Shown here: one piece after another, positions 9,044-17,379 of the stretch | Layout: every line of letters begins with the position of its first letter | Position numbering within the stretch: the stretch's first letter is position 1 | Assembly: GCF_038404745.2 (NCBI RefSeq) | Contig: NZ_JAYKTT020000087.1 | Span: 1 to 64,000, forward strand | Reading direction: 5' to 3' | From: Chlorogloeopsis sp038404745 | Lineage (GTDB): Bacteria > Cyanobacteriota > Cyanobacteriia > Cyanobacteriales > Nostocaceae | DNA length: 64,000 bases | Translations under genes and position numbers: made by a program | The notes under the pieces: model-generated | Told to the model about the DNA's origin: nothing | What the model saw: only the letters and a program-made list of their open reading frames with translations | Database searches by the model: none

Positions 9044-9436
9044 TTAAGATAAGTAGGCGGGATAAAAGCGATACGCGTTAAGGAGTGTAAGATAGCTAAA
9101 ACTTCTGACTAATGACTAATGACAACCTTAACTCGTTAACTATATTTGTACCGATCTACTTATGTAAGTTAAATATTGCTTGTTTTCTACAGGTTTACAG
9201 GTAACGCTTTCATCAGTTAATTCTGTAAAAACAAGCATCGTGATTTTAGAAAATATAATTTTTAAGAAACACAAGACAGATTGCACCAAGTCGCTCCGCG
9301 CAAGAGCGCAGGTAGGAAAGACAATAGTAAGTGTTTCTTTCATTTGTTGCTTGCGGCGAAAAAGGCGCTAGTTGGGCGCTCAGATCTAGTCAGCGATTTT
9401 CAATCCCAAAAGATATTTAGATAAAGGAGGACAATT
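9044..9436. other. Spacer before the glycosyltransferase pair
   Basis: 393 bp without a supported gene. It contains a short CTAATGACTAATGAC repeat near 9108 and ends with AAAGGAGGACAATT, a strong ribosome-binding site for the following ATG. Small open frames on both strands here lack ribosome-binding sites and look random. Confidence 0.5.
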
Positions 9437-10744
9437 ATGCAATCAACATCTGAAATCTCAACTAAGGTTGCAAATTTTCCCCTTGGTGTTAATATTTCAG
9501 GCTATGTAAATAGTGAATTTGGACTAGGTGAAGGAGTCAGAGGAACTATTAGAGCTTTAGAAGCTGCTGGTATTCCTTTTGTAATTAACAATTGCAATTT
9601 TAATACCATGCACAGGAAATTAGACTCTACTTACACTGAGTTTTCTGATAAAAATCCTTATCCAGTAAACATTGTGCAAGTTAATGTAGATATGATCCAC
9701 ACTTTTATTAATTCTACTAGCCCCGCATATTTTCAGAAAAAATATAACATTGGATTTTGGGCATGGGAACTTCCAGAATTTCCGAAAGAATGGCTACCTG
9801 CTCTTAATCTTTTTCATGAAATCTGGACTCCTAGTAGTTACTGTGTCGAAGCGATTGCACCTGTATCTCCTATTCCAGTACAGAAGGTTATGCATAGTAT
9901 CTCCCTTCCGCAACCTTCAGTTACTAAACAAGCATTAGGTTTACCTGAGAATAAATTTATTTTCCTATTTATCTTTGATTTTTGTAGTATTTTTGAACGT
10001 AAAAATCCCTTGGCAGTTATTGAAGCATTTCAACTAGCATTCGGTAAAGAAAATCAAGATGTATTGCTAGTAATTAAATTTTCTAACGCTAAATATTTTC
10101 CTGAACAACTTCAGAAATTGAAAGCTTTAGCAGAAAAATTTAAAAATATCAAATTAATAGATAATTATTTACTCAAAGATGAACTTAATGCGCTCATCTA
10201 CCACTGTGATTGCTATGTATCTTTGCATCGTTCTGAAGGTTTTGGGTTAACGATGGCAGAAGCCATGTTCTATGGCAAACCAGTCATAGCAACTGCCTAC
10301 TCAGCTAATACTGAATTTATGAATATTGGCAATAGCTTTCTTGTCAAGTATTCTTTAGTAAGATTAGCAGAAGATTATGGTGCTTACAAAAAAGGAAATG
10401 TATGGGCAGAGCCAGATATTAATCATGCAGCAGATTTAATGCAATACGTATTTCATAATTATGAAAAAGCAAAACAAGTTGGTGCAAAAGCAGCTCAAGA
10501 TATTCAGTCTGTGTTAAGTCCAAAAGTAATTGGAAAGAAAATTAAAAGCAGATTAAAGTATATAATTCAAGTCAGTAATAGCAATTCAGATATTTATCAA
10601 TTGCAAACACAATTGCAATCTCAAAATGCAGAAATTTATCGCTTACAAGCTTTAATTAAAGAGATAGAAAATAGTAAATTTTGGCAACTGAGAAATCAAT
10701 GGCTAAAGCTTAAATCAAGAATTAATTTTAATCATAAAAGTTAA
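9437..10744 (+). CDS. Glycosyltransferase, GT4-like (GT-B fold)
   Basis: The 435-residue protein transfers a sugar from an activated donor, probably in cell-surface polysaccharide assembly. The N-terminal half includes VNISGYVNSEFGLGEGVRG and FWAWELPEFPKEW, common in bacterial GT4 enzymes. The C-terminal half has the donor-binding signature SLHRSEGFGLTMAEAMFYGK with PVIATAYSAN. Residues about 375-420 form a coiled coil (YQLQTQLQSQNAEIYRLQAL) ending in SKFWQLRNQW, a tail often found on multi-domain glycosyltransferases. The start is behind AAAGGAGG. The next gene begins five bases after its stop, so the two are co-transcribed. Confidence 0.9.
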   Translation: MQSTSEISTKVANFPLGVNISGYVNSEFGLGEGVRGTIRALEAAGIPFVINNCNFNTMHRKLDSTYTEFSDKNPYPVNIVQVNVDMIHTFINSTSPAYFQKKYNIGFWAWELPEFPKEWLPALNLFHEIWTPSSYCVEAIAPVSPIPVQKVMHSISLPQPSVTKQALGLPENKFIFLFIFDFCSIFERKNPLAVIEAFQLAFGKENQDVLLVIKFSNAKYFPEQLQKLKALAEKFKNIKLIDNYLLKDELNALIYHCDCYVSLHRSEGFGLTMAEAMFYGKPVIATAYSANTEFMNIGNSFLVKYSLVRLAEDYGAYKKGNVWAEPDINHAADLMQYVFHNYEKAKQVGAKAAQDIQSVLSPKVIGKKIKSRLKYIIQVSNSNSDIYQLQTQLQSQNAEIYRLQALIKEIENSKFWQLRNQWLKLKSRINFNHKS

Positions 10745-10749
10745 AAAAT

Positions 10750-12540
10750 ATGCAAATTAATACAAATAGTAAAATCCAAAAAATACAAAGGCTCTACCAA
10801 AGACGAGGAATATTAAGATTATTAAGTTTTATATATCAAATCGCTACATCTAGATTGAAAAATAAGATAGCGTATCAAAAATGGATTAAAAAAAATACTT
10901 TTACCCAGCAAGATATCACATCTGCTAATCAACAAATTAAGGGATGGCAACTGCATCCGAAATTCTCAATTATTATGCCTGTTTACAATGTAGAGGCAAA
11001 ATGGTTAGAAAAAGCTATTGAATCAGTTCGCAACCAAATCTATACAAACTGGGAGCTTTGTATTGCAGATGATGCTTCTACCTATCCTCATATTCGTTCT
11101 ATATTGACTAATTACAGTAAACACGAGCCACGCATCAAATTTATATTTCGTACAGAAAATGGGCATATTTCAGCCGCCAGTAATTCTGCTTTAGAAGTAG
11201 CTACAGGAGAATATATTGTACTTTTAGATCATGATGACGAATTATCAATTGATGCTTTATTTGAAAATGCTAAATTAATTAATCAGCATCCAGAAGTAGA
11301 TTTTATTTATAGCGATGAAGACAAAATAGATGGGAATGGCAGCCGATTTTCACCTTGCTTTAAGCCAGATTGGTCGCCAGAATATTTTTATTCTTGCATG
11401 TACACCTGTCATTTAGGTGTTTATAGGACTAGTATTATCCGTGAAATTGGCGGTTTTCGTAGTGAGTATGACGGCTCACAAGATTACGACTTGGTACTAA
11501 GAGTTATAGAAAAAACCAAGAACATTTACCACATTCCAAAAATTCTTTACCACTGGCGCAGCATATCTGTTTCCGCTGCTTCTGGTTCTCAAGCAAAGCC
11601 TTGGGCTTATACTGCTGGTAGAAAAGCTTTAGAATCTATGTTAGAGCGTAGTCAATATCCAGGGCGTGTAGAGGAAACAATTAATCCTGGAATTTACAGA
11701 GTTCGGCGTGACATCATTGGCAATCCCTTAGTTAGTATCATCATTCCCAGTGCTGGTACAACAATAGAAACTCCTTCAGGTTCACTGTGTCTGCTAGAAA
11801 ATTGCATTCGCAGCATTCAACAGGTGAGTACCTACCGCAACTTTGAGATTATTGTGGTAGATGGTTATGATATTCCCAAAGAAATTTTAGAAAGAATCAA
11901 TGCTAGTAACTTGGAACTAGTGCGCTGTGCTGAACCGTTTAATTTTTCGATGCGAATTAACAAAGGCGCAGCAAAAGCTAAGGGAGAATTTCTGTTATTG
12001 CTAAATGATGATACAGAAGTTATTACTCCTGATTGGTTGGAATCGATGTTAGAACTTGCACAACAGATAGAAATTGGTGCAGTGGGTGCAAAACTTTTGT
12101 TTCCGGATGGAAGGATACAGCATACAGGAGTGCTGATTCTCGAAGGAAATCCTTGCCATGCATTTTATGGTTTTGATAACGAGTTTTCCGGTTATTATTG
12201 CTCAAATATTGTTAACAGAAACTACTTAGCTGTGACTGCTGCGTGTTTGATGATGCGAAAAGAGATATTTCACCAGTTGCAAGGATTAGATGAGCAGTTT
12301 CCCTTAAACTACAATGATGTTGATTTATGTTTAAGAGCATATCAAGCCGGATATCGTAATGTAGTAACTCCCTATGCCCAATTAATACATTATGAATCAG
12401 CTAGTAGACAAAAAGGGTTAAGACCAGGAGAATGGTATCAATTAAATAATAAATGGAAGAATTACTTTGAAAGCTTAGAGATAGACCCGTACTATAATCA
12501 AAATCTATCCTTAAAAACAGCTAATTTTGAGCTTTTTTAG
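10750..12540 (+). CDS. Two-domain family 2 glycosyltransferase
   Basis: The 596-residue protein contains two GT-A modules. The first (about 70-290) starts FSIIMPVYNVEAKWLEKAIE and has the metal-binding LLDHDDELS and YSDEDK. The second (about 325-560) starts SIIIPSAG and has LLLLNDDTEVITPDW, VGAKLLFPDGRIQHTG and NDVDLCLRAYQAGYRNV. This architecture is typical of O-antigen or exopolysaccharide chain assembly, each module adding one sugar. The first about 60 residues are basic and may dock to the membrane. It is translationally close to the upstream GT4 gene. Confidence 0.92.
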   Translation: MQINTNSKIQKIQRLYQRRGILRLLSFIYQIATSRLKNKIAYQKWIKKNTFTQQDITSANQQIKGWQLHPKFSIIMPVYNVEAKWLEKAIESVRNQIYTNWELCIADDASTYPHIRSILTNYSKHEPRIKFIFRTENGHISAASNSALEVATGEYIVLLDHDDELSIDALFENAKLINQHPEVDFIYSDEDKIDGNGSRFSPCFKPDWSPEYFYSCMYTCHLGVYRTSIIREIGGFRSEYDGSQDYDLVLRVIEKTKNIYHIPKILYHWRSISVSAASGSQAKPWAYTAGRKALESMLERSQYPGRVEETINPGIYRVRRDIIGNPLVSIIIPSAGTTIETPSGSLCLLENCIRSIQQVSTYRNFEIIVVDGYDIPKEILERINASNLELVRCAEPFNFSMRINKGAAKAKGEFLLLLNDDTEVITPDWLESMLELAQQIEIGAVGAKLLFPDGRIQHTGVLILEGNPCHAFYGFDNEFSGYYCSNIVNRNYLAVTAACLMMRKEIFHQLQGLDEQFPLNYNDVDLCLRAYQAGYRNVVTPYAQLIHYESASRQKGLRPGEWYQLNNKWKNYFESLEIDPYYNQNLSLKTANFELF

Positions 12541-12691
12541 TAAAAAAACAGAAACAGACTTTATTTACAGCGCATTTCATAACAGTACATTACCCCACCC
12601 TCCTCTTAGAAAGGTTAAGGTTAATTAAGTAGGGGAGGTAAAAATTTTATTGCCGTTGTGTCACGGCTATGCAAAGATTTAAGAGCGTAAC

Positions 12692-12787
12692 ACCAATTCT
12701 CCAAATAAAGGCTATACATAGTTTCTAGTAGCACGGAAGCGCAATTACAAACCTTTTTCCATCTGTAACCAAAATTTAGAGAAATCG
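12692..12787 (+). repeat. 97-bp dispersed repeat, copy 1
   Basis: Starts ACCAATTCTCCAAATAAAGG and ends AATTTAGAGAAATCG. It matches the reverse complement of 38539-38635 with about eight differences and one single-base gap. No open frame of note. Confidence 0.8.
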
Positions 12788-12820
12788 CATAACGCACCAC
12801 AATTGTACGGTGCGTTATGC
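12787..12820. repeat. GGTGCGTTATGC palindrome
   Basis: Arms GCATAACGCACC (12787-12798) and GGTGCGTTATGC (12809-12820) pair perfectly around a 10-nt loop. It is the cleanest copy of the GTTACG palindrome family seen in this window and lies 17 bp beyond the stop of the next (minus-strand) gene. Confidence 0.65.
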
Positions 12821-12836
12821 GCTACTTCAACGCACC

Positions 12837-13535
12837 CTATTGTTGTATTTTCTCAAGAGAGTTAGGTTTAGTTTGAGCGGATTTTTTAGAAGTGTTTCTG
12901 CGTTTTAAGAACAATACTGTACCTATAGCTCCAACACCTAAGAGATTAGATGTCGTATCTTCTGGAGTACTTTCTGGAGCAGCATTGACTATTAAGCCTT
13001 GCGACGCAGGTGTAAAGTCTTCATGATTTACCGCAATTGATACAAGTCCATTGAATCCACTGCTAGGTAAATCACCTATTTCATCCTTATAGTTGCTATA
13101 AACGATAAATTGCAGCTTAGTTGAAGTGCCTATTTCTTGTAGGCTAACGTGATATTTAGTACCTCCAACCCAGCTAGAATCAAGTGATTCATTTCCTTGT
13201 CTGGTTATGTCAGATTCAGATATTCGAGAAGCTTTAATACTACCTGGTTTGAACTTAATAGTACCAGGACATAAATCATTGACTTCCTCTGCACATACAT
13301 ATTGAGCTTTAATAATAGCTCTCGGATAAAAGCCTCTTTCAGATGAGGACTGTAAATCTTTTACAGAAGTGTTGAGAACAAAAGTAAAGGTACTTTTTCC
13401 CTGATTGGCAACAAAAGTATAATTTAAGTAGGATGTAGCTGAAACAGACTTAGGAACAAAACAAGAAATTACAGAGAAAAATGCACTAAAAGCTATAACT
13501 TTATTGAAGTTATTTAGTGTAGTTAAATAACCCAT
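12837..13535 (-). CDS. Exported protein with PEP-CTERM-like C-terminal anchor
   Basis: A 232-residue secreted protein of unknown role. The ATG at 13535 follows GGAGG by seven bases, so it is preferred over an upstream ATG at 13583. The N-terminus is a signal peptide (VIAFSAFFSVISCFVPKSVSA). A beta-rich middle follows. The end is AAPESTPEDTTSNLLGVGAI, a hydrophobic stretch, then FLKRRNTSKK, resembling the cyanobacterial variant of the PEP-CTERM sorting signal: a Pro-Glu segment, one membrane helix and a basic tail. The motif is not canonical (PES-TPED rather than VPEP), so exosortase processing is inferred. Two cysteines in residues about 95-105 may form a disulfide. Confidence 0.75.
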   Translation of the reverse strand: MGYLTTLNNFNKVIAFSAFFSVISCFVPKSVSATSYLNYTFVANQGKSTFTFVLNTSVKDLQSSSERGFYPRAIIKAQYVCAEEVNDLCPGTIKFKPGSIKASRISESDITRQGNESLDSSWVGGTKYHVSLQEIGTSTKLQFIVYSNYKDEIGDLPSSGFNGLVSIAVNHEDFTPASQGLIVNAAPESTPEDTTSNLLGVGAIGTVLFLKRRNTSKKSAQTKPNSLEKIQQ

Positions 13536-13583
13536 TGAAGTACCTCCAGTTTTTTGGATTGAATATATAAATTGCAAAGCCAA

Positions 13584-14147
13584 TAATTTCTGAGTAAAGT
13601 TGATATTTTATCTGTAATTTACCCAGATAACTGATGTTAGAAAAAACTATTTGTAGATTGGCTTTTTAAAGAGCAGAGGAATTTATAACAGAATAGTTTT
13701 AAATAAACTAGATTACTGCTTTAGCTCTGTTCCCACTCTAATTAGTTGATGTATTGTTTAATGTCTAATACATATTATCAAAGCATAAATAATAGTATTT
13801 CTACTGATTTTATTTGCTATTTTTTATGAAAAAAAAGATAGATTTCGACACAAAATATTTACAGTTTTTTACTCTGTCCTGTTTTGGACTATATTTTTTA
13901 TTTAAAAATAAAGATTTTTCTATTTAAGAATAAATTAACTAACATACTTGCGGAAAATAAAAGAATTTTATCTTGCTAATTGTAAGGATGAAATAGTAGC
14001 AATAAATTATAGATGTAGTTCACAATTAAATAAAATCATACCACTACTGTGCAAAGTGCAAAATTGACAATGCCAGTTTTTTATCTATAAAGTCATGAAT
14101 TGAGAAAACAATTCTCAACATAATATGTAATGTATTTACGAAAAAAA
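13584..14147. other. AT-rich spacer
   Basis: About 0.56 kb of very AT-rich sequence upstream of the PEP-CTERM-like gene with no open frame, strong hairpin or known motif that I can support. It may include a long leader or promoter region. Confidence 0.5.
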
Positions 14148-14167
14148 GGTGTAGAGACGTCTACACC
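14148..14167 (-). terminator. Intrinsic terminator of the 35-residue membrane protein gene
   Basis: Read on the minus strand, an 8-bp stem GGTGTAGA/TCTACACC closes a 4-nt loop and is followed immediately by seven T residues. This is a textbook Rho-independent terminator pointing leftwards, 81 nt beyond the stop of the small gene at 14248. Confidence 0.75.
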
Positions 14168-14247
14168 ACAAGATTTTCCGGAGGTAATTTCGTGTCTTTA
14201 CTTGCAGATTACAATCCTGAAAATTACCTATGTTTCCCAAACAGCAG

Positions 14248-14355
14248 CTACTTTTTCCAAGGAAGTTTAGTACCCATCTCAGTTAAAGCTGAAAAAACAA
14301 GATACAGCACAAGAACAATAATGCCGATCAAAAAAAGAACCAAGTCGTTATCCAT
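14248..14355 (-). CDS. Small single-span membrane protein (35 residues)
   Basis: The frame encodes MDNDLVLFLIGIIVLVLYLV, then FSALTEMGTKLPWKK. It has an acidic N-terminus, one strongly hydrophobic helix of about 18 residues and a short basic Trp-containing tail, a layout common among small photosystem and cytochrome b6f subunits and other tiny membrane proteins of cyanobacteria. I cannot match it to a named subunit. Support that it is a gene comes from the intrinsic terminator just downstream on the same strand. No clear Shine-Dalgarno sequence precedes the ATG, as is common in cyanobacteria. Confidence 0.5.
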   Translation of the reverse strand: MDNDLVLFLIGIIVLVLYLVFSALTEMGTKLPWKK

Positions 14356-14584
14356 TATTTATTGATGTAAGTAGCAATAGAGACTATCAAATCTAGATTA
14401 GTGGCTGATGAACTTGTAGTACAGCACCACTGATAAAAATTCTTATCCCTTCTGTTATAGAAAGGACATTGCGTTGAGCAGTAGTGCCTCAAAAATTGAT
14501 GCCAGAAAAATCAACTTGAGGTATAAATGTGTCTACAAGTAAGTTAATTCTTAAGTAGAAAGCGCAGATATTACTACACCGATT

Positions 14585-15355
14585 ATGGAAAACAAAATTA
14601 TAGCTATAGCCGCAGTTCTAACTACAATCAGCACTATACAAACAGCTGTAGCTGCAAACTCAGAACATATCAGGCAGTTGCTAGCAAACAAACAATGTCG
14701 TGATTGTGATCTCAGTGGTGCTGGTTTAGTAATGGCTGACTTGAGTAATGCGAATTTGAGAGGAGCTAATCTTGCAGGTGCAAACCTCAGCCGTGCAAAC
14801 CTCAGTGGTGCTGACTTAAGTAGCACCAACTTAAGCGGTGCAGGATTATTTGGTGCCAATTTAAGTGGAGCAAAGTTGAATGGGGCGACTCTAGTGGGTA
14901 CAGATTTGAGAAGTACTTATTTAGTAAATGCAGAAATGACTGGTGTGAATCTCAGTAGCGCTAATTTACAAGGTGCCTTGGGCGTACCATTACAAATTGC
15001 CAAATCAGAAGATTTCTATGCTTGGGGTGTCGCTGAAGCACAAAAAGGTAACCACCAACAAGCCATCGATTATTTTGAGCAAGCGATCGCTATCAAACCA
15101 GACTATGCTATCGTTTACCTAGCTCGCGGTGTTGCCCGCTACCAACTATTTGACAGACAAGGCGCTTTTCAAGACGCCCAGACTGCCGAAAAATTATTTA
15201 CCAGCCAAAAAAATAGCGAGGGCATACAAACCGCACAAGCTTTTATGAAAGAACTGCAAACACCCCAAACAGCCCAAGTAGATCGTGGTAAACCAAATTT
15301 TATGGACTTTTTGGGAGGAATTACTTCACTGTTTCTTCAGTTAACACCCTTTTAG
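14585..15355 (+). CDS. Exported pentapeptide-repeat and TPR protein
   Basis: The 256-residue protein has a signal peptide (residues 1-23, ending AVAAN). About 17 pentapeptide repeats of the A(D/N)LSG type run from CDLSGAGLVMADLSNANLRG to ANLQGA (residues 40-135), predicting a right-handed quadrilateral beta-helix. Two TPR-like helices follow (EAQKGNHQQAIDYFEQAIAI and YLARGVARYQLFDRQGAF, residues 150-210). Two cysteines in CRDCDLSG sit at the helix cap. It is probably a periplasmic or lumenal scaffold; no enzymatic role is indicated. The combination is frequent in cyanobacteria. Confidence 0.88.
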   Translation: MENKIIAIAAVLTTISTIQTAVAANSEHIRQLLANKQCRDCDLSGAGLVMADLSNANLRGANLAGANLSRANLSGADLSSTNLSGAGLFGANLSGAKLNGATLVGTDLRSTYLVNAEMTGVNLSSANLQGALGVPLQIAKSEDFYAWGVAEAQKGNHQQAIDYFEQAIAIKPDYAIVYLARGVARYQLFDRQGAFQDAQTAEKLFTSQKNSEGIQTAQAFMKELQTPQTAQVDRGKPNFMDFLGGITSLFLQLTPF

Positions 15356-15712
15356 GAAGAGGGGGAGAGTGGAGGATGGAAAGACACGGAGACGCAAAGA
15401 CGCGGGGAGGGGAAGACAAGGAGACAATTAATTACTGTACGGGCGGGTTGAGAAGATAGATTGTTGGTTTCAGTGAAAAATTATTTATCAAACCCGCCCC
15501 TATTAACTCTCCGGGTACTCTACGAGAAGCCGCCTACTCTCCGAGAAGCCAGGCTACGCCTGTCTACCGGGCGTCTATGCCAGTCACCTGCGCTCGTGTT
15601 ATCCTCCCCGAAGTTCAGAGCCTCCTCCGGAGGAGCTTCGCTTACGGCGGAAGCCGCCGCTCCGACTTCTCTTCGCAGTGCTGGCTCACCACTAACTACT
15701 AACCACTAACTA
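15356..15712. other. Spacer made of repeats
   Basis: 357 bp containing G-rich GGGGAGAGTGG/GACGCGGGG units (15357-15420), copy B of the 70-bp repeat (15435-15506), then a GC-rich mosaic of small palindromes (about 15510-15690), ending in ACTAACTACTAACCACTAAC units just before tenA. Open frames here are chance products of the repeats. Confidence 0.65.
15435..15506 (+). repeat. 70-bp dispersed repeat, copy B
   Basis: Begins CTGTACGGGCGGGTT and ends AAACCCGCCCCTATTA. The ends are imperfect inverted repeats of about 15 bp; the middle is diverged between copies. Confidence 0.65.
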
Positions 15713-16339
15713 ATGACTATTTCTAACCAATTGTGGGAAGCAAATCAAGAACTAGCACAAGCTTGTCTAGTACATCCCTTTGTCCAAGGTATTGCAAATG
15801 GTACTCTAGCAACCTATAAATTTGCTTATTATGTAGGACAAGATGCATTTTTTCTAGAAGCCTTTGCCCGTGCCTACAGTATCGCTGCTGCTAAAGCTCC
15901 AGACTGGCAAGGTTTTAATACATTTCATTATTTAGCTGGAGGTGTGCTGCAAGAACTATGGCTACATGAAAGCTACGCAGCTAAGTGGAATGTTAATTTG
16001 CATTCTGTGGAAATAGGAGCCGCTACCCGTCGTTATACAGACTTTTTGTTAGCTACTGCTTGGGGAAAAGATGTAGGCTTAACTGCTGCGGCGATGTCTC
16101 CTTGTATGCGTCTTTATGCCTTTTTAGGAGAAGAATTAGCTCAAGATGGTATTCCCAATCATCAGTATGCAGACTGGATTCGTGCTTACAGTGGCGGTGA
16201 TTTTCAGTCATTGGCACAGGAATTAGAAAGTTTAGTTGAACGCTACGCAACTGCTTCTACCTTGATTGATTCGACTTACCGTTATGCCATGTTGTGTGAG
16301 CGAGATTTTTTTCAAGCAGCATGGGAAGTAAAGGCATAG
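15713..16339 (+). CDS. tenA: TenA-family thiaminase II / aminopyrimidine aminohydrolase
   Basis: A 208-residue all-helical protein of the TenA family, which hydrolyses amino-pyrimidines to hydroxymethyl pyrimidine and so salvages thiamin breakdown products. Features are LWEANQELAQACLVHPFVQG at the start, YKFAYYVGQDAFFLEAFARA with the family Tyr/Asp/Phe substrate residues, and MSPCMRLYAFLG with the catalytic Cys, placing it in the TenA-C class. The Glu near the end (LCERDFFQAAW) is the usual general acid. The ATG lies within ACTAATGACT repeat sequence, so the upstream region gives no ribosome-binding site. It is monocistronic. Confidence 0.92.
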   Translation: MTISNQLWEANQELAQACLVHPFVQGIANGTLATYKFAYYVGQDAFFLEAFARAYSIAAAKAPDWQGFNTFHYLAGGVLQELWLHESYAAKWNVNLHSVEIGAATRRYTDFLLATAWGKDVGLTAAAMSPCMRLYAFLGEELAQDGIPNHQYADWIRAYSGGDFQSLAQELESLVERYATASTLIDSTYRYAMLCERDFFQAAWEVKA

Positions 16340-16420
16340 AAAATAGGGAGAACAGATAAACAGAAAAATTCTCTCTTACTCTCCCTTGCTCTGTTTTTAA
16401 GACAGTTTCTCCTAACCTGT

Positions 16421-16969
16421 TTACTCTTTTATTGCTTCAATCTGAAAATTTTGAAACGTTATTTGACAGCCTTCATTTTCCGGAGATGCACATACTAATC
16501 CTACCTGCACTGCTTCCTCTTCAGTTAAGTGTGCTGTGGTGAGAATAGTGTAACTTTCTTCATCTAGTGAATATTGCACCTCTATGCTGTTACCTCTGCG
16601 GTGTAAACACAACCACAATGAAGGAGATTTATCTAATAATGGCACAACTGACCAATTGGATTCCTCGTTTGTGATTACTGTACTCACAAAATGCATCCCG
16701 TCTACAAATTCAATGTTAGATTTCAACCAAGTTTTCTCATCGACTCTAATCATGAGTCCTGCTTGACCGTGTAAATTTTGATACTGATTGCTAATTTTGA
16801 CTCGTGCAGTAAAATCTCCCTTAACTTCTTGATAGTAGAAATTACCATTATCACGGATATAACCGCAATCAGATCTACGCCAAAAATCTGTATTAGCTCC
16901 AGAAGTTACTACAATCAAGTCTTCTTGTTGCTCCCAACTTGGTGGTTCATTGTACCATCTCATCAGCAT
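16421..16969 (-). CDS. DUF1349 concanavalin A-like protein
   Basis: A 182-residue protein of the DUF1349 family, a beta-sandwich related to beta-xylosidase C-terminal and laminin-G-like folds. Typical features are TDFWRRSDCGYIRDNGNFYY, VKGDFTARVKISNQYQNLHGQAGLMIRVDE, WLKSNIEFVDG and VGLVCASPENEGCQITFQNF. Members probably bind carbohydrate but the role is uncertain. The ATG at 16969 lies seven bases after GGGGAGGG and is chosen over an upstream start that would add ten residues. No signal peptide is present. Confidence 0.88.
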   Translation of the reverse strand: MLMRWYNEPPSWEQQEDLIVVTSGANTDFWRRSDCGYIRDNGNFYYQEVKGDFTARVKISNQYQNLHGQAGLMIRVDEKTWLKSNIEFVDGMHFVSTVITNEESNWSVVPLLDKSPSLWLCLHRRGNSIEVQYSLDEESYTILTTAHLTEEEAVQVGLVCASPENEGCQITFQNFQIEAIKE

Positions 16970-17379
16970 AATCCGACCCTCCCCTCGGTCAAATTGCACA
17001 AAATAGATTCTCGATTTTTACTCTACAAGTAGTATATTCATTTAGGAAAATTAGCTATGAGAAAACTTCACCCAAACAGGTGATTAAGGTTTTTTCGTTA
17101 CAAAAGCGAACAACTCGCCTATGTATAGCAGAGAACAGAGAATAGGGAATAGGGAACCGGGAAATAAATATTTTGATCACGAGCGTTGTGGGCATTTGCC
17201 CGTGAGAGTCTAGCTTGGTGTGGAGGTAGTTCCTTTTTCATGCTTGGCGATGAAGTTTTGTCGTTGGAATTGCTTACTCTAACACCATTAAAAAAATAAT
17301 TGCGACAGATGAATTTACCGAACCCTGATACAGAAGGCTATTTCTAATCCAAAATCCAAAATTGGTAGAACTCAAACTT
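16970..17379. other. Spacer holding one arm of a 200-bp inverted repeat
   Basis: Half of this spacer is the left arm of the inverted repeat (17159-17359). The rest includes GGGAATAGGGAACC-type short repeats (17135-17160) and the probable promoter of the DUF1349 gene. No gene seen. Confidence 0.6.
17159..17359 (+). repeat. Left arm of a 200-bp inverted repeat
   Basis: The 201 bases starting GGGAAATAAATATTTTGATC and ending CTAATCCAAAATCCAA are the reverse complement of 21426-21625. I count three substitutions and one A-run length difference. The pair encloses 4.07 kb with two minus-strand genes. No open frame or known insertion-sequence end was recognised in the arm. Confidence 0.9.

Larger units (their letters stand above)
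12541..12836. other. Convergent spacer filled with dispersed repeats
   Basis: Between two converging genes lie a 96-bp dispersed repeat (12692-12787), an overlapping 12-bp-arm palindrome (12787-12820), and GTGTCACGGC/GCGTAACACC arms at 12655-12692. The short palindromes could act as bidirectional terminators. Confidence 0.6.

Noticed and set aside
9140..9371. Overlapping small frames on both strands upstream of the glycosyltransferases
   Set aside because: No ribosome-binding site, no family resemblance, located in a promoter spacer.
14551..14859. 102-codon minus-strand frame rich in APLKFA repeats
   Set aside because: It is the antisense shadow of the pentapeptide repeats of the gene at 14585.
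15461..15709. 82-codon open frame ending at tenA
   Set aside because: Entirely composed of spacer repeats and palindromes; stop lies directly at the tenA start by chance.
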